From positions 1 to 7,088 of the forward strand of contig CAMDBQ010000072.1 of the NCBI GenBank assembly GCA_945889365.1: a stretch of DNA of 7,088 bases, in the 5' to 3' direction. The DNA is from Legionella genomosp. 1 (GTDB taxonomy: Bacteria > Pseudomonadota > Gammaproteobacteria > Legionellales > Legionellaceae). The translations under genes were made by a program, and so were the position numbers. The notes under the pieces are model-generated. The model was given only the letters and a program-made list of their open reading frames with translations. It made no database searches and was not told the origin of the DNA. Positions 6,463 to 7,088 of the stretch are shown here, piece by piece. The stretch's first letter is position 1. Every line of letters starts with the position of its first letter.

Positions 6463-6762
6463 TCAACATCGATCCCACATCACATTGCATTTCTGCTTAA
6501 CCGCATCCTGCAGCAAAGAAATCAGTGGGATCGCTCGATGAACGAGACTCACTTCAGGTTCATTGTCATCATCAGAGGTTTTAGCTTGTGGCTTTTCCAA
6601 CGCAATTCCAAGCTTCAAACGCTCCAACCCATCTGGAACATCCTCCGCTAAAATAGCACCCGGAACAGTGCCACTATGGCCAATCATATGTAATAATTTC
6701 AAGGCCACGCTGCCAAACATGGTGACGTTCTCATGGGCATCGCAAGAAAAAGTAACTAACAT
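6463..6762 (-). CDS. DUF1840 family protein
   Basis: The 99-residue product matches my memory of the DUF1840 family: it begins MLVTFSCDAHENVTMFGSVA and contains KLLHMIGHSGTVPGAILAEDVP (about 22-44) followed by a helix with LERLKLGIAL. The middle (about 58-72) is acidic and probably disordered (KTSDDDNEPEVS), and the C-terminal part holds a helix with RAIPLISLLQDAVK (about 76-89). Family function is unknown. There is no signal peptide or membrane helix. ATG 6762 has AAGGAG 5 nt upstream (6768-6773). The gene converges on rnc with only 1 bp between the stop codons. A possible small ORF overlaps its start. Confidence 0.85.
   Translation of the reverse strand: MLVTFSCDAHENVTMFGSVALKLLHMIGHSGTVPGAILAEDVPDGLERLKLGIALEKPQAKTSDDDNEPEVSLVHRAIPLISLLQDAVKQKCNVMWDRC
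6470..6533. repeat. 9-bp perfect inverted repeat at the rnc/DUF1840 convergence
   Basis: CGATCCCAC (6470-6478) and GTGGGATCG (6525-6533) are perfect reverse complements separated by 46 bp. They lie inside the 3' end of the DUF1840 gene, just past the rnc stop. A long-loop stem here might protect the rnc mRNA 3' end or help termination, but no U-tract follows and both arms are coding sequence. Confidence 0.3.
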
Positions 6763-6893
6763 GATTGCTCCTTACTTAATTTTTTAATCGTATCTTCTAT
6801 ATGGTCGCTGATCAACCCATTTTTGCCTGATAAAAAATCTGGGGAGAATTCGAACAATGAGTCGGGGGAGCTATGTTGTGGTAATTGCGTCAT
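6756..6893 (-). CDS. Possible small ORF, 45 codons, overlapping DUF1840 start
   Basis: ATG 6893 opens a 45-codon frame starting MTQLPQHSSPDSLFEFSPDF and ending HIEDTIKKLSKEQSC, with its TAG (6756-6758) inside the first codons of the DUF1840 gene, a 7-nt overlap. I do not recognise the product. The first half is rich in Ser, Pro, Asp and Phe, and the second half could be an amphipathic helix. No good ribosome site precedes the ATG, and GTG codons occur just upstream in frame after a TGA. The overlap resembles translational coupling, but a frame of this length can arise by chance, and the candidate DUF1840 promoter lies inside it. Confidence 0.3.
   Translation of the reverse strand: MTQLPQHSSPDSLFEFSPDFLSGKNGLISDHIEDTIKKLSKEQSC
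6787..6815 (-). promoter_or_regulatory. Candidate sigma70 promoter for DUF1840 gene
   Basis: On the minus strand TTGATC (6810-6815) and TACGAT (6787-6792) are spaced by exactly 17 bp and each match 4 of 6 consensus bases. Transcription would start about 20 nt before the DUF1840 ATG. If real, it argues that the upstream small ORF is not required for DUF1840 expression. Confidence 0.3.
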
Positions 6894-6922
6894 CACAATC
6901 ACCACATTGTGAGCTCAAAATG
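6893..6922. promoter_or_regulatory. Two overlapping operator-like palindromes
   Basis: TCACAAT (6893-6899) and ATTGTGA (6906-6912) are a perfect 7-bp inverted repeat around 6 bases. Overlapping it, 6905-6922 (CATTGTGAGCTCAAAATG) is symmetric at 16 of 18 positions about GAGCTC. Such overlapping dyads are typical of repressor sites. They lie just upstream of the small ORF and about 130 bp from the DUF1840 gene. No known regulator is assigned. Confidence 0.35.
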
Positions 6923-7088
6923 AATTGAAGGCAAATTGAGCTTACCTCTACTCATTTCTTCTTTACGAAGCGCGAGGAACCCTTGTACTGCCTCGCCTTG
7001 TTAATACACTCCCTTAAACCCGCGTGGGTGGGGATCCATCTATCAACATAATCCGATTCTAAAATCGAGCCACTGGCGGTTATGCTGT
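6894..7088. other. Region without a clear gene, rich in small hairpins
   Basis: I see no confident gene here. Besides the palindromes at 6893-6922 it contains AGCTCAA and TTGAGCT (6912-6918, 6936-6942), AAG-GCGAGG and CCTCGC-CTT with one bulged base (6968-6977, 6991-6999), ACCC and GGGT around GCGT (7018-7029), and CGATT and AATCG around CTAA (7054-7067). One minus-strand frame is open from the right edge to TGA 6952-6954 (44 codons, ending GSSRFVKKK) but has no recognised family. The stretch could be a dispersed repeat, a structured RNA, or the regulatory and decayed 3' end of the next gene. Confidence 0.35.

Noticed and set aside
6563..6787. 74-codon plus-strand frame opposite DUF1840
   Set aside because: It is antisense to the recognised DUF1840 motif region and has no ribosome site.
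6893..6912. CRP site
   Set aside because: CRP sites read TGTGA-N6-TCACA; here the half-sites face the opposite way (TCACAAT-N6-ATTGTGA).
6857..6928. 23-codon plus-strand frame opposite the small ORF
   Set aside because: It is very short, has no family similarity and overlaps the operator-like palindromes.

Overview
The window looks like chromosomal DNA of a gammaproteobacterium, most likely in or near the Legionellales. The evidence is a lepA-lepB-rnc block with gammaproteobacterial-looking proteins, a two-gene type II secretion locus (gspL-gspM) away from the rest of the secretion genes as known for the Legionella lsp genes, moderate GC, and a DUF1840 protein. The genus is an inference from protein character and gene order; no search was run.

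Layout. Positions 1-137 (+) hold the last 44 codons of a protein ending in a SPOR (peptidoglycan-binding) domain. Converging on it is a minus-strand unit running mltB (3059-2040), gspL (1907-678), gspM (681-199): a periplasmic lytic transglycosylase followed by the two inner-membrane platform proteins that anchor the type II secretion ATPase. A 145-bp divergent region (3060-3204) separates it from a plus-strand unit lepA (3205-5010), lepB (5035-5790), rnc (5790-6461), encoding the ribosome GTPase EF-4, signal peptidase I and RNase III. The usual next gene, era, is absent. Instead a minus-strand DUF1840 gene (6762-6463) ends 1 bp away from rnc. Upstream of it are a possible 45-codon small ORF (6893-6756) and about 195 bp with no clear gene but many small inverted repeats.

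Function. Two envelope themes sit side by side. LepB cleaves the signal peptides of exported proteins, including type II substrates after Sec export. MltB cuts peptidoglycan and may help open the wall where a secretion machine spans it. GspL and GspM build the inner-membrane part of that machine. LepA and RNase III are translation and RNA-processing housekeeping proteins that share the lepB operon.

The core genes are ordinary. The less explained parts are: (1) a long GC-rich imperfect palindrome between mltB and gspL (1921-2025); (2) a 73-bp palindrome inside gspL (1242-1314) that is read through in frame and encodes a poorly conserved linker; (3) the hairpin-rich right end (6893-7088) with nested operator-like palindromes and a small ORF overlapping the DUF1840 start. 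I found no complete new defence or mobile system, CRISPR array, tRNA or rRNA.
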